Positions 6,856 through 12,248 of a stretch of DNA of 13,125 nucleotides are shown one piece after another. The stretch covers positions 1-13,125 of the forward strand of contig DOWS01000051.1 in the NCBI GenBank assembly GCA_003519445.1, in the 5' to 3' direction. Positions within the stretch are counted from its first letter, which is position 1. Every line of letters begins with the position of its first letter. The notes beneath the pieces are model-generated. The model was not told where the DNA came from. It did no database searches and saw nothing but the letters and a program-made list of their open reading frames with translations. This DNA comes from Candidatus Daviesbacteria bacterium. GTDB taxonomy: Bacteria; Patescibacteriota; Microgenomatia; Daviesbacterales; UBA10151. A program made the position numbers and the translations under genes.

Positions 6856-8347
6856 ACAAAAACACTATCACAGTTGCCAAGCTTATTCCATCTGCCAAAT
6901 TTCTAACCAAAGTATTTTTAAATTCTGCCAAAATGATATGCTTTCCTGCATCTATATCAAACTGTTCAAAACTATAACTTTTATTATCAACTTTTAGCTC
7001 CCATCCGGGAAAATAGATTTGATTGAATCTTAAAGTGGCAGCAGAGGTAGACTCAATTTCAGCCATAACCCTGTGTGATTTATCTTCCAGCATCCGGATT
7101 TGGCTGCCGCCGGATACAAATTCCAGCTTTCCCGGTGAAGGTGAATCATAAATTTTCCCCCATTTTGGCAAATGCTCGCCATAAGTAGTCGAGGTAGTCT
7201 TCAAATTAAGATAGTAATCCTCTCCCGGATCAAAAACCTGATTGATATGCCAGTGATTCCTGTTGGCATAAATAACTAAAAATAAAAGGCTAAAAAATAA
7301 TATCTTTTTAAATGGCAGATATTTGATCAAAAGCCCGGCTGCAATTGAGGCGGCAAAGATAGAAATGGCCTGAAACCTTAAAGGAAATTGAACCATGCTC
7401 AAAAATGGCAGATTTTCCCACAATGGCAAACTGATTTTCAGCATTAAAAAAATGCTTAAAGCAAAAACTGCCAGAACAAAAACTACCAATCGATCTGATT
7501 TTATTCTGCTAAGAAGAACTAAAATTACTCCTATATGCACCAGTCCTATCTGATATGACATATCTCCGGGTTCAGGCAGAGCCGGATGAGACAGACCATA
7601 ACCCCAGGGAGAACGGATCAGCTGCTGCAGACTGGGGAATTGATCCTGATAAAAATTACCAAAAACTTCATCAAAGCGGGTATATTGCTTTTCTAAAACA
7701 GCCGGCATCCAAAACCAGGCAGACAACCCCAAACCCAATAAAATTATTTTTAAATTCTTTCTGGCAAACAAAATTATAAGAGGGGCAAAGATTAAAGCCG
7801 TAACATTATGAGACAGGATCAAAGCAGCCAAAAAAACCGATCCCAAGACAGTTTTACCCCTTAAAATAGCCCAAAACACAAACGGCACTATCCCCAAAGC
7901 CAAAGCACCCCCCACTGCTGCTGACACATAAACATTTAAAAACCTAAGCGGCGCATACAGATAAAACATGGCTCCCAAAAAAGCAGCCAGCTTGCTGCGT
8001 AACAAAGCATATAAAAATATATACATCCCTATCACGGAAATTAACATGGAAGATAAAAGCACAGCTTTGACAGAATCTACATAGCCTAAACCTGATTTGT
8101 GAAATACTTCACCAAACATGGCAGGAAGCGGATAATTAAACAAAAATACAGGGTATCCGTAACCGTTATTTAGCTCCCCTGACCAACGGGGTGGAAATTG
8201 GCCTTCGGACAGCAATTTATCCATGGAAATCTGCCTGATCACATGATGGGTCAGATCATGGCTGGTAAAACCACCGGGAATAAATAAAGCTTTGACAGCA
8301 GGAATAGCAAGCAGGATAAGTAACAAGATAACTATAAATTTTTGCAT
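6806..8347 (-). CDS. Multi-pass membrane protein, PTPS-related / GT-C-like family
   Basis: 513 residues from the ATG at 8347. It starts MQKFIVILLLILLAIP, a signal-anchor, followed by an extracytoplasmic loop with FTSHDLTHHVIRQ, FPPRWSGELNNGYGYPVF and FNYPLPAMFGEVF. This is the signature of the membrane family annotated as 6-pyruvoyl-tetrahydropterin synthase related (PF10131), which despite its name resembles GT-C glycosyltransferases with the acidic His-Asp near the first membrane segment. About ten more hydrophobic segments follow, then a soluble C-terminal beta-rich part (about 400-490) and a last membrane segment. Glycan transfer from a polyprenyl carrier is the likely role, which is inference. 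The frame is open to 8500, but the upstream part lies beyond a TATAAT box and would lack a signal segment, so 8347 is chosen. First gene of a unit with pgk and the ligase-like gene. Confidence 0.8.
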   Translation of the reverse strand: MQKFIVILLLILLAIPAVKALFIPGGFTSHDLTHHVIRQISMDKLLSEGQFPPRWSGELNNGYGYPVFLFNYPLPAMFGEVFHKSGLGYVDSVKAVLLSSMLISVIGMYIFLYALLRSKLAAFLGAMFYLYAPLRFLNVYVSAAVGGALALGIVPFVFWAILRGKTVLGSVFLAALILSHNVTALIFAPLIILFARKNLKIILLGLGLSAWFWMPAVLEKQYTRFDEVFGNFYQDQFPSLQQLIRSPWGYGLSHPALPEPGDMSYQIGLVHIGVILVLLSRIKSDRLVVFVLAVFALSIFLMLKISLPLWENLPFLSMVQFPLRFQAISIFAASIAAGLLIKYLPFKKILFFSLLFLVIYANRNHWHINQVFDPGEDYYLNLKTTSTTYGEHLPKWGKIYDSPSPGKLEFVSGGSQIRMLEDKSHRVMAEIESTSAATLRFNQIYFPGWELKVDNKSYSFEQFDIDAGKHIILAEFKNTLVRNLADGISLATVIVFLYAGYNKRFDKWQKSVA

Positions 8348-8353
8348 AAATAA

Positions 8354-8359
8354 ATTATA
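8354..8359 (-). promoter_or_regulatory. -10 box of the envelope/pgk operon
   Basis: A perfect TATAAT on the minus strand, 6 bp before the ATG at 8347, the same spacing as other promoters here. No good -35 hexamer is found 16-18 bp upstream, so it may need an activator or be weak. Confidence 0.5.
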
Positions 8360-8393
8360 GCTTATGTAAAAATTTCCAGTAAGGGCGGGAAAA

Positions 8394-8418
8394 TTTTTGT
8401 ATGAGGTTGATACAAAAA
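8394..8418. promoter_or_regulatory. Palindrome over the -35 region of the nucleotidyltransferase promoter
   Basis: TTTTTGTAT (8394-8402) and ATACAAAAA (8410-8418) form a perfect 9-bp inverted repeat around GAGGTTG. It covers the -35 box at 8407-8412 and lies between two divergent genes, so it is a good operator candidate. The flanking A and T tracts also allow a bidirectional hairpin reading. Confidence 0.45.
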
Positions 8419-8436
8419 AGTAAGGAATGATATAAT
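8407..8436 (+). promoter_or_regulatory. Sigma70-like promoter of the nucleotidyltransferase gene
   Basis: TTGATA (8407-8412), an 18-bp spacer, and a perfect TATAAT (8431-8436), then 7 bp to the ATG at 8444. A leaderless mRNA is predicted. Confidence 0.65.
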
Positions 8437-8443
8437 ACATACT

Positions 8444-9196
8444 ATGTTTTTGCCGGAAATGTCTGAAAGTGCCGACGCAATCCTCCTTTGCGGAGGGCAA
8501 GGATTAAGGCTAAAGGAATTAACAGGTGATACCCCTAAATCGATATACGAAATAGCGGGAAAACCTCTCATTCAATACTCTCTGGATCATTTAGTCTGTC
8601 AACATATACGACGATTGATCTTTGCTTTGGATGATCATGCAGTAGAAGTTAGAGAGTGGGTAATAAGTAGGGAATTTCCAGGACAAGAAATTCATTTCTC
8701 TACTCAATCGCAACCTGGAATTGTGGAAGCTGTAAAAGAAGCAAGTAGTCTTGTTCAAAAAGATATTTTTGTAGTTTGTAATACTGATGAAATACAGGAT
8801 AAGTTTAATCTAGGCGCTTTTCTAGAGTTTCATAGAGGATCCCATACCTTAGCAGCTACATTGGCAGTCTATTCAAATCATTTGTATAGACATCGAGTAT
8901 TAATTGCTCGAGAAACTGACCAGCTGGTACTAGCTACCGACTTAGAAAATCCAACTTATAGAACCTGCCCTGAGAAAATAGCATTAGTAAATGGAGGGTT
9001 AATGATAATTAACAAAGCAGGGATCAAACATTTTGATCCAAATTACAGTGCTGGATGGAGCGGAATAATAGATCCGCTTTGTGAAGCTGGTCAGTTATCG
9101 GCCTTCGTTGCTCCTGAGGTTGTCTATTTTAATGTTGACACACCTGAAATTTATTTTGAAGCTCAAGCTTATTTACAGCAATCCGGACAAAGTTAG
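8444..9196 (+). CDS. Sugar-phosphate nucleotidyltransferase (NTP_transferase family)
   Basis: 250 residues with a Rossmann-like GT-A fold typical of enzymes that make NDP-sugars from sugar-1-phosphate and NTP. The signature is ILLCGGQGLRLKEL at residues 13-26 with PKS at 31-33 and IAGKPLI at 37-43. The first metal-binding acid lies in CNTDE (about 111-115) and a second in FNVDTPE near the C-terminus. It most resembles the short, single-domain guanylyl/thymidylyl/uridylyl-transferases (RmlA or HddC-like); the actual sugar and nucleotide cannot be told. The end is complete without the left-handed beta-helix domain of GlmU-type enzymes. The ATG at 8444 is chosen over the ATG at 8459 because the promoter ends 7 bp upstream and the leaderless pattern recurs in the window. 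It is divergent from the envelope operon, so it could supply an activated sugar for it. Its last 24 bp overlap the convergent Nudix gene. Confidence 0.85.
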   Translation: MFLPEMSESADAILLCGGQGLRLKELTGDTPKSIYEIAGKPLIQYSLDHLVCQHIRRLIFALDDHAVEVREWVISREFPGQEIHFSTQSQPGIVEAVKEASSLVQKDIFVVCNTDEIQDKFNLGAFLEFHRGSHTLAATLAVYSNHLYRHRVLIARETDQLVLATDLENPTYRTCPEKIALVNGGLMIINKAGIKHFDPNYSAGWSGIIDPLCEAGQLSAFVAPEVVYFNVDTPEIYFEAQAYLQQSGQS

Positions 9197-9715
9197 CGAC
9201 GCCAAAACAGCACTGACTTTTAGTTTCTTCTGATCTATCAAACTTCTGATTTGATTTATAGGCACTATTTTAGTACAGATGTCTTCAGTAATTTCATGTT
9301 TTGTATTTCCTGAAAACTCCACATTTTCTGCTCTAACAACCACCAACTGATGTAAATCTTTACTGGGGTACTCATAAAGACTCCCTAACAGGCTGAAATT
9401 TCCTTTACCATATCCTACCTCTTCAAGTAGCTCTCTTCTTGCAGCATCCACCGGATCCTCACCTTTTTTAATATGTCCCGAAGGAAAGGTGAGCAGTTTT
9501 TTACCTGCACCATGCTCATATTCAGAAATAAAAATAATCTTTTTATCCCTGGTTGTGGCGACTATCATCACTATGTCTGGTTTCTTCACCAATGTATAAT
9601 CATCAATGATATCTCCCGAAGGAAGCTCAATCTTATCTTGGTATACCTGTAAAAATTTGGAGTGGAGAATTTTCTCTCGTCTGACTCTTCTCCAGGCTCT
9701 TGGGGAAAATATCAT
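9173..9715 (-). CDS. Nudix hydrolase, ADP-ribose pyrophosphatase-like
   Basis: 180 residues. The Nudix box is complete: G80 x5 E86 x7 R94-E95-L96-x-E98-E99-x-G101-Y102, the metal-binding motif that cleaves nucleoside diphosphates linked to another group. The N-terminal part (LPSGDIIDDYTLVKKPDIVMIVA and ISEYEHGAGKKLLTFPSGH, here quoted in parts) matches ADP-ribose/NDP-sugar pyrophosphatases (NudF/NUDT5 type), with the typical R/EYxxG-xGxxxxxxPxG layout. The substrate is not proven. The ATG at 9715 is chosen; no Shine-Dalgarno is seen and a TATGAT sits 12 bp upstream without a -35 partner. It follows the second Nudix gene after 20 bp and its 3' end overlaps the convergent nucleotidyltransferase gene. 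A nucleotide-sugar role would fit that neighbour but is only inference. Confidence 0.85.
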   Translation of the reverse strand: MIFSPRAWRRVRREKILHSKFLQVYQDKIELPSGDIIDDYTLVKKPDIVMIVATTRDKKIIFISEYEHGAGKKLLTFPSGHIKKGEDPVDAARRELLEEVGYGKGNFSLLGSLYEYPSKDLHQLVVVRAENVEFSGNTKHEITEDICTKIVPINQIRSLIDQKKLKVSAVLASLTLSGLL

Positions 9716-9735
9716 ACCATCAATGATATCATAGT

Positions 9736-10155
9736 TTACTCATCAAAAAAGTTATTACCGGTTTTCAGGGCTTCGAAGGAATCATCCAGGGCTGCAAAGA
9801 GAGGTTTGGGCAAATTATTAAGTTTGTACCAATCCCATTTTTCCATTTTTTGAGGCTCGCAAACTTTTACTTCTCCGCTTTTCCACTCTGCAGTTAAACC
9901 AATATCGCCGTAGTGCTTTCCATATTTTCTCATGTTGGAAAATCTTAAAAATTTGATATTTTTGATCTCAATTCCTGCTTCTTCCCGACATTCTCTTCTG
10001 GCGGCATCCTCAATGGATTCATTAAACTCTAAGTGACCACCTGGTGAGGCATATTCCCCTGCTCCATGAGTATTTCTTCTTTTTCCCAGAAGCACTTTTC
10101 CCTGTTTCATTACCAAAACCGAAATGCCAATTTTAGGACTCGTTTTCTTGTTCAT
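9736..10155 (-). CDS. Nudix hydrolase, MutT/NUDT15-like
   Basis: 139 residues from the ATG at 10155. The Nudix box G40 x5 E46 x7 R54-E55-C56-x-E58-E59-x-G61-I62 is intact. VLVMKQGKVLLGKRRNTHGAGEY-type sequence before it and LRFSNMRKYGKHYGDIGLTAEW after it match the NUDT15/MTH2-like group, which hydrolyses (oxidised or modified) nucleoside triphosphates to monophosphates as a pool-cleaning step. A TTG at 10176, 6 nt after GGAGG, would add seven residues and is an alternative start; the ATG gives the normal family N-terminus. Either start overlaps the upstream CBS-protein gene (23 or 44 bp), so translation is probably coupled. It is followed after 20 bp by a second Nudix gene of a different subfamily, so this is not a recent duplication. 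Confidence 0.85.
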   Translation of the reverse strand: MNKKTSPKIGISVLVMKQGKVLLGKRRNTHGAGEYASPGGHLEFNESIEDAARRECREEAGIEIKNIKFLRFSNMRKYGKHYGDIGLTAEWKSGEVKVCEPQKMEKWDWYKLNNLPKPLFAALDDSFEALKTGNNFFDE

Positions 10156-11161
10156 CAATTGTTGAAATATCCCCAACTATAGCCTCCAAAATATCAGTTA
10201 AAGATACCAAACCCACTACTTTCTTGTCTTTAACCACTAAAACTATGTGTATTCCTGATTTCTTAAATACTTCCAATACTTTTAGAGCAGTCATTGTACT
10301 TAGTGCAAAAAGCGGTTTGCGTAAATCCTGTTTAAGATTAATTTCTTCGTTAGCTAAAAAATCAGTTAAAAGATTTTCTGTCCTGACAATTCCTATTATT
10401 TCATCCAAAGAGCCTCTACAGACAGGGTAATGGGAATGAGGTATTTTAGAAATCTTAGCCCTGATTTTTTCAGGAGAATCATTAATATCAAGCCAGGCAA
10501 TTTTATTTCTTGGAGTCATAAGAGTGCTTAATGCTTGATCATCCAAAAGCAGGGTTCTTTCTACAATATCTTTCTCCGCCCTTTCAAATATGCCTATTTT
10601 TGCTCCTTCCGCAATAAGCATTCTGACTTCGTCCTCTGAAACTAAAGCTTGTTTCTTGAGCTTAATCCTTAAAATTTTTAATACTAAATTATTTGAAATG
10701 CTTAAAACCCGTACAAAAGGGCTTATTACTGAAGCTAAAATATTCATAAATCTTGAAAAAAACAAGGCAATGCCTTCCGGATTATTCAAAGCTATCCGTT
10801 TTGGAACAAGCTCACCAATAACTAAAGAAAGATAAGTTATAGCTATAACAACAATGCCTACACCCAAAAACTCACTGTAAGGATCAAGCAAAGGTAGGGC
10901 GCTTAAATAAATAGATAATGATTCTGCAAGAGTGGCGCCTCCAAATGCTCCTGCTAAAATACCGATCAATGTAATTCCTATTTGGACAGTGGATAAAAAT
11001 TTGTTGGGATTGTTTGCAAGTTCAAGAGCAATTTGGGCAGCTTTTGACCCTTCGTTTGCCAACCTTTTAAGCTTATATTTTCTTGCAGAGATTATTGCTA
11101 TTTCTGCCATAGCAAAAACTCCATTAAGGATAATCAAAAGAAGAATTATAATTATTTCCAT
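10133..11161 (-). CDS. CNNM/HlyC-CorC family membrane protein (DUF21 plus CBS pair), C-terminally short
   Basis: 342 residues. About 1-175 are the DUF21/CNNM transmembrane domain: an N-out hydrophobic start, MAEIAIISARKYKLKRLANEG-like sequence (quoted in part as AEIAIISARKYKLKRL), NKFLSTVQIGITLIGILAGAFGG, and LVIGELVPKRIALNNPE, the conserved block of Mg2+/cation exporters of the CorB/CorC/CNNM group. About 195-335 are two CBS domains that sense adenine nucleotides: TPRNKIAWLDI, HSHYPVCRGSLDEIIGIV and VVGLVSLTDILEAIVGDI. Normal family members of about 430 residues have a further CorC_HlyC C-terminal domain; here the protein ends right after the CBS pair, as in some DUF21-CBS members. Mg2+ or other cation efflux is the likely role. 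The ATG lies 4 nt from the end of tRNA-Ile, so the mRNA 5' end is probably made by tRNA processing. Confidence 0.88.
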   Translation of the reverse strand: MEIIIILLLIILNGVFAMAEIAIISARKYKLKRLANEGSKAAQIALELANNPNKFLSTVQIGITLIGILAGAFGGATLAESLSIYLSALPLLDPYSEFLGVGIVVIAITYLSLVIGELVPKRIALNNPEGIALFFSRFMNILASVISPFVRVLSISNNLVLKILRIKLKKQALVSEDEVRMLIAEGAKIGIFERAEKDIVERTLLLDDQALSTLMTPRNKIAWLDINDSPEKIRAKISKIPHSHYPVCRGSLDEIIGIVRTENLLTDFLANEEINLKQDLRKPLFALSTMTALKVLEVFKKSGIHIVLVVKDKKVVGLVSLTDILEAIVGDISTIDEQENES

Positions 11162-11164
11162 CTG

Positions 11165-11236
11165 TGGGCACGGATAGAATCGAACTATCTACCTCTTCTT
11201 TATCAGAGAAGCGTTCTACCAGTGAACTACATGCCC
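11165..11236 (-). tRNA. tRNA-Ile (GAT)
   Basis: 72 nt that fold fully: acceptor GGGCATG/CGTGCCC with one U-G pair, D arm GTTC/GAAC, anticodon stem CTTCT/AGAAG with loop CTGATAA (anticodon GAT), a 5-nt variable loop, and T arm GATAG/CTATC with loop TTCGATT. The discriminator is A (11165). CCA is not encoded; the next bases are CAG, immediately before the ATG of the CNNM/CBS gene at 11161. Confidence 0.94.
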
Positions 11237-11240
11237 CATC

Positions 11241-11255
11241 CTGAGCTATGCGCCC
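11241..11255 (-). pseudogene. 5' remnant of another tRNA gene
   Basis: The minus strand reads GGGCGCATAGCTCAG, the usual first 15 nt of an elongator tRNA (7-nt acceptor strand, TA, GCTC, AG), then stops and is followed 4 nt later by the complete tRNA-Ile. No 3' half is found. It starts 4 nt after the predicted transcription start of the tRNA-Ile promoter. Confidence 0.5.
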
Positions 11256-11265
11256 GGACTAAATT

Positions 11266-11274
11266 ATTTTATCA
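11266..11274 (-). promoter_or_regulatory. Extended -10 promoter for tRNA-Ile unit
   Basis: The minus strand reads TGATAAAAT (TGn plus TAAAAT). No clear -35 box is seen. The predicted start is near 11259, about 23 nt before tRNA-Ile. It is a mirror image of the plus-strand promoter 6 bp away. Confidence 0.5.
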
Positions 11275-11279
11275 TTTCA

Positions 11280-11288
11280 TGTTAAAAT
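11280..11288 (+). promoter_or_regulatory. Extended -10 promoter for the split tRNA / GIY-YIG / tRNA-Cys unit
   Basis: TGTTAAAAT (TGn plus TAAAAT) at 11280-11288 predicts a start near 11295, 4 nt before the tRNA 5' half. No good -35 box. Together with the minus-strand element it forms the dyad ATTTTA...TAAAAT (11266-11288). Confidence 0.5.
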
Positions 11289-11327
11289 AGGAAAGACCGA
11301 CCTGGTAGCCAAGTAGTAAGGCAGGAG

Positions 11328-11396
11328 TCTGTCTCCCTACGGTCTACCTACGGTAGATCTACCGAAGGCAGAGAGATCTGCCGCAGGCAGACAAAA
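11328..11396. repeat. Palindromic repeat, copy A (69 bp)
   Basis: It shares with copy B the 13-bp start tctgtctccctac and an identical 28-bp end (11369-11396 and 11756-11783). Inside lie the perfect 14-bp palindrome cggtagatctaccg (11351-11364) and the hairpin TCTGCC-GCA-GGCAGA. It ends 2 bp before the ATG of the GIY-YIG gene. REP- or MITE-like palindromes of this look are common in CPR genomes (from memory). Confidence 0.75.
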
Positions 11397-11398
11397 CC

Positions 11399-11644
11399 AT
11401 GTATTATGTATATGTTCTGAAATGCGCCAATAGTGATTTGTATGTTGGTTACAGCGATAATTTGAAGAAAAGATTTATTGCTCACACATCAGAAAAAGTA
11501 CGATCCACTAAGGGTAAAAGACCAGTTGAGCTTATTTATTACGAGGCATATAAAACTAAGCATGATGCAACCATGAGAGAGTATAATCTAAAGACTGGCC
11601 AACAAAGAGAATTACTCAAAAATAGATTGAAGTATTCTGTTTAG
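11399..11644 (+). CDS. Small GIY-YIG endonuclease-like protein (UPF0213/YhbQ-like)
   Basis: 81 residues, a complete single GIY-YIG domain. The motif pair is VYV (residues 4-6) and YVG (15-17), followed by the conserved Arg in LKKRF and the metal-binding Glu in MREYNLKTG. RPVELIYYEAY in the middle is the family signature. This short group resembles the nuclease half of UvrC and of homing endonucleases and is very abundant in CPR genomes; whether it cuts DNA is not established for most members. It lacks a DNA-binding extension. The ATG follows the end of palindromic repeat A by 2 bp and there is no Shine-Dalgarno site; the tRNA-Cys begins 5 bp after its stop. Its position between the halves of a tRNA suggests a homing or REP-associated mobile unit, which is inference. 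Confidence 0.88.
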   Translation: MYYVYVLKCANSDLYVGYSDNLKKRFIAHTSEKVRSTKGKRPVELIYYEAYKTKHDATMREYNLKTGQQRELLKNRLKYSV

Positions 11645-11649
11645 TATAA

Positions 11650-11721
11650 GGCGCGTTGGCGAAGGGGTAACGCGACTGTCTGCAAAACAGTTATGCACCG
11701 GTTCGACTCCGGTACGCGCCT
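11650..11721 (+). tRNA. tRNA-Cys (GCA)
   Basis: 72 nt: acceptor GGCGCGT/ACGCGCC, D stem GCG/CGC with GG in the loop, anticodon stem ACTGT/ACAGT with loop CTGCAAA (anticodon GCA), variable TATGC, T arm ACCGG/CCGGT with loop TTCGACT, and the Cys-type discriminator U73. CCA is not encoded. All key tertiary bases are present, so this is the functional copy; it lies entirely inside the interruption of the split tRNA-Cys-like gene. Confidence 0.95.
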
Positions 11722-11725
11722 CAAA

Positions 11726-11783
11726 TCTGTCTCCCTACAGGAGATCTGCCGTAGTCAGAGAGATCTGCCGCAGGCAGACAAAA
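11726..11783. repeat. Palindromic repeat, copy B (58 bp)
   Basis: Same ends as copy A (13 bp at the start, 28 bp at the end), with a different and shorter middle. It starts 4 bp after tRNA-Cys and runs into the 3' half of the split tRNA, supplying its CAAAA. Confidence 0.75.
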
Positions 11784-11822
11784 TCTCAATACGCGGGTGC
11801 AATTCCCGCCCAGGTCTCACAA

Positions 11823-11850
11823 AAAAAGTCCCGCCGCAGCGGGACTTTTT
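11823..11850. terminator. Bidirectional intrinsic terminator
   Basis: AAAAAGTCCCGC (11823-11834), loop CGCA, and GCGGGACTTTTT (11839-11850) form a 12-bp stem with A and T tracts on both sides. It ends the plus-strand tRNA unit just after the tRNA 3' half and also the minus-strand 16S transcript. Confidence 0.92.
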
Positions 11851-12038
11851 AATTTAATACCAAAAGAGTGGTGGGAATGAGATTCAACTTCTTAGACTTA
11901 AGAAATTATGCTCCCATTACGCATTTTTGCCTGCCATTCAACAGGCGCTTGTCCGGTCGTGAGACCGAGACTGGATCAAATATGAGTTTTACTCTATCTT
12001 TCGAGGAAGAGAACCATCATATTTGAACAATACTCCAG
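11851..12038 (-). other. 16S 3' spacer with several hairpins, no 23S or intact tRNA
   Basis: The 188 bp between the terminator and the 16S 3' end hold no ORF. Seen are a perfect 10-bp inverted repeat TCAAATATGA/TCATATTTGA (11976-11985 and 12017-12026), hairpins CGGTC-GTGA-GACCG (11954-11967) and GCCTG/CAGGC (around 11930-11946), and TTCTTA-AGTC-TAAGAA on the minus strand. At 11869-11888 the minus strand reads GTTGAATCTCATTCCCACCA, which looks like a tRNA 3' end with CCA but has no matching 5' half. These are probably rRNA-processing and decay structures. Confidence 0.5.
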
Positions 12039-12248
12039 AAAGGAGGTGATCCATCCCCAGCTTCGGCTAGGGATACCTTGTTACGACTTAAGCCTGATCG
12101 CTGGTTTCACCTTCGTCGCCATAGGCGACTTCGGGTGCCCCCAACTTTCCTGCCTTGACGGGCGGTGTTCGGAGATTAGCGTGTTAGAATAATCTAAACG
12201 CTATCTCTACCCACGGAGCACACGGATTTCCCGTACTCTCGCGGACGT

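Larger units (their letters stand above)
11299..11817 (+). pseudogene. Split tRNA-Cys-like gene: 5' half 11299-11331, 3' half 11779-11817
   Basis: The 5' half has acceptor strand GACCTGG, TA, D stem GCC/GGC, then A, GGAGT and CTG. The 3' half has CAAA, ATCTC, AATAC, T stem GCGGG/CCCGC, acceptor strand CCAGGTC and discriminator T. The acceptor strands are perfect 7-bp complements and joining at 11331/11779 gives exact 5-7-5-5 arm numbering with loop CTGCAAA, anticodon GCA, and U73 as in tRNA-Cys. The D arm GCCAAGTAGTAAGGC is like that of Gram-positive tRNA-Cys. Decay signs: the anticodon stem has an A-C mismatch and two G-U pairs; G18 is A and position 55 is G. The interruption of 447 nt holds two palindromic repeats, a GIY-YIG gene and an intact tRNA-Cys. 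CAAAA also ends the second repeat, so the exact 3' junction is uncertain. It may be a dead gene or an odd interrupted one. Confidence 0.6.

Noticed and set aside
8348..8500. Upstream extension of the PTPS-related membrane protein to 8500
   Set aside because: It crosses the TATAAT box 6 bp from the ATG at 8347 and runs into the divergent nucleotidyltransferase gene; the signal-anchor starts at 8347.
9601..9730. Direct repeat catcaatgatatc at 9601-9613 and 9718-9730
   Set aside because: The 13-bp match is 117 bp apart in the same frame as the Nudix gene and its immediate upstream, and it has no other structure; chance or a codon-level coincidence is likely.
11324..11340. GGAG-TCTGT-CTCC as a closed anticodon arm or terminator
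   Set aside because: The 5-nt loop and 4-bp stem do not fit a tRNA anticodon arm, and there is no T-tract. It arises from the junction of the tRNA half with the repeat.
12211..12244. The 34-nt hairpin before the last stem as a proven domain V
   Set aside because: Length and GAAA-type loop are suggestive, but the pairing has a single bulge near the base rather than the usual 2-nt bulge, and the AGC triad is not clear. It is kept only as a candidate within the intron entry.
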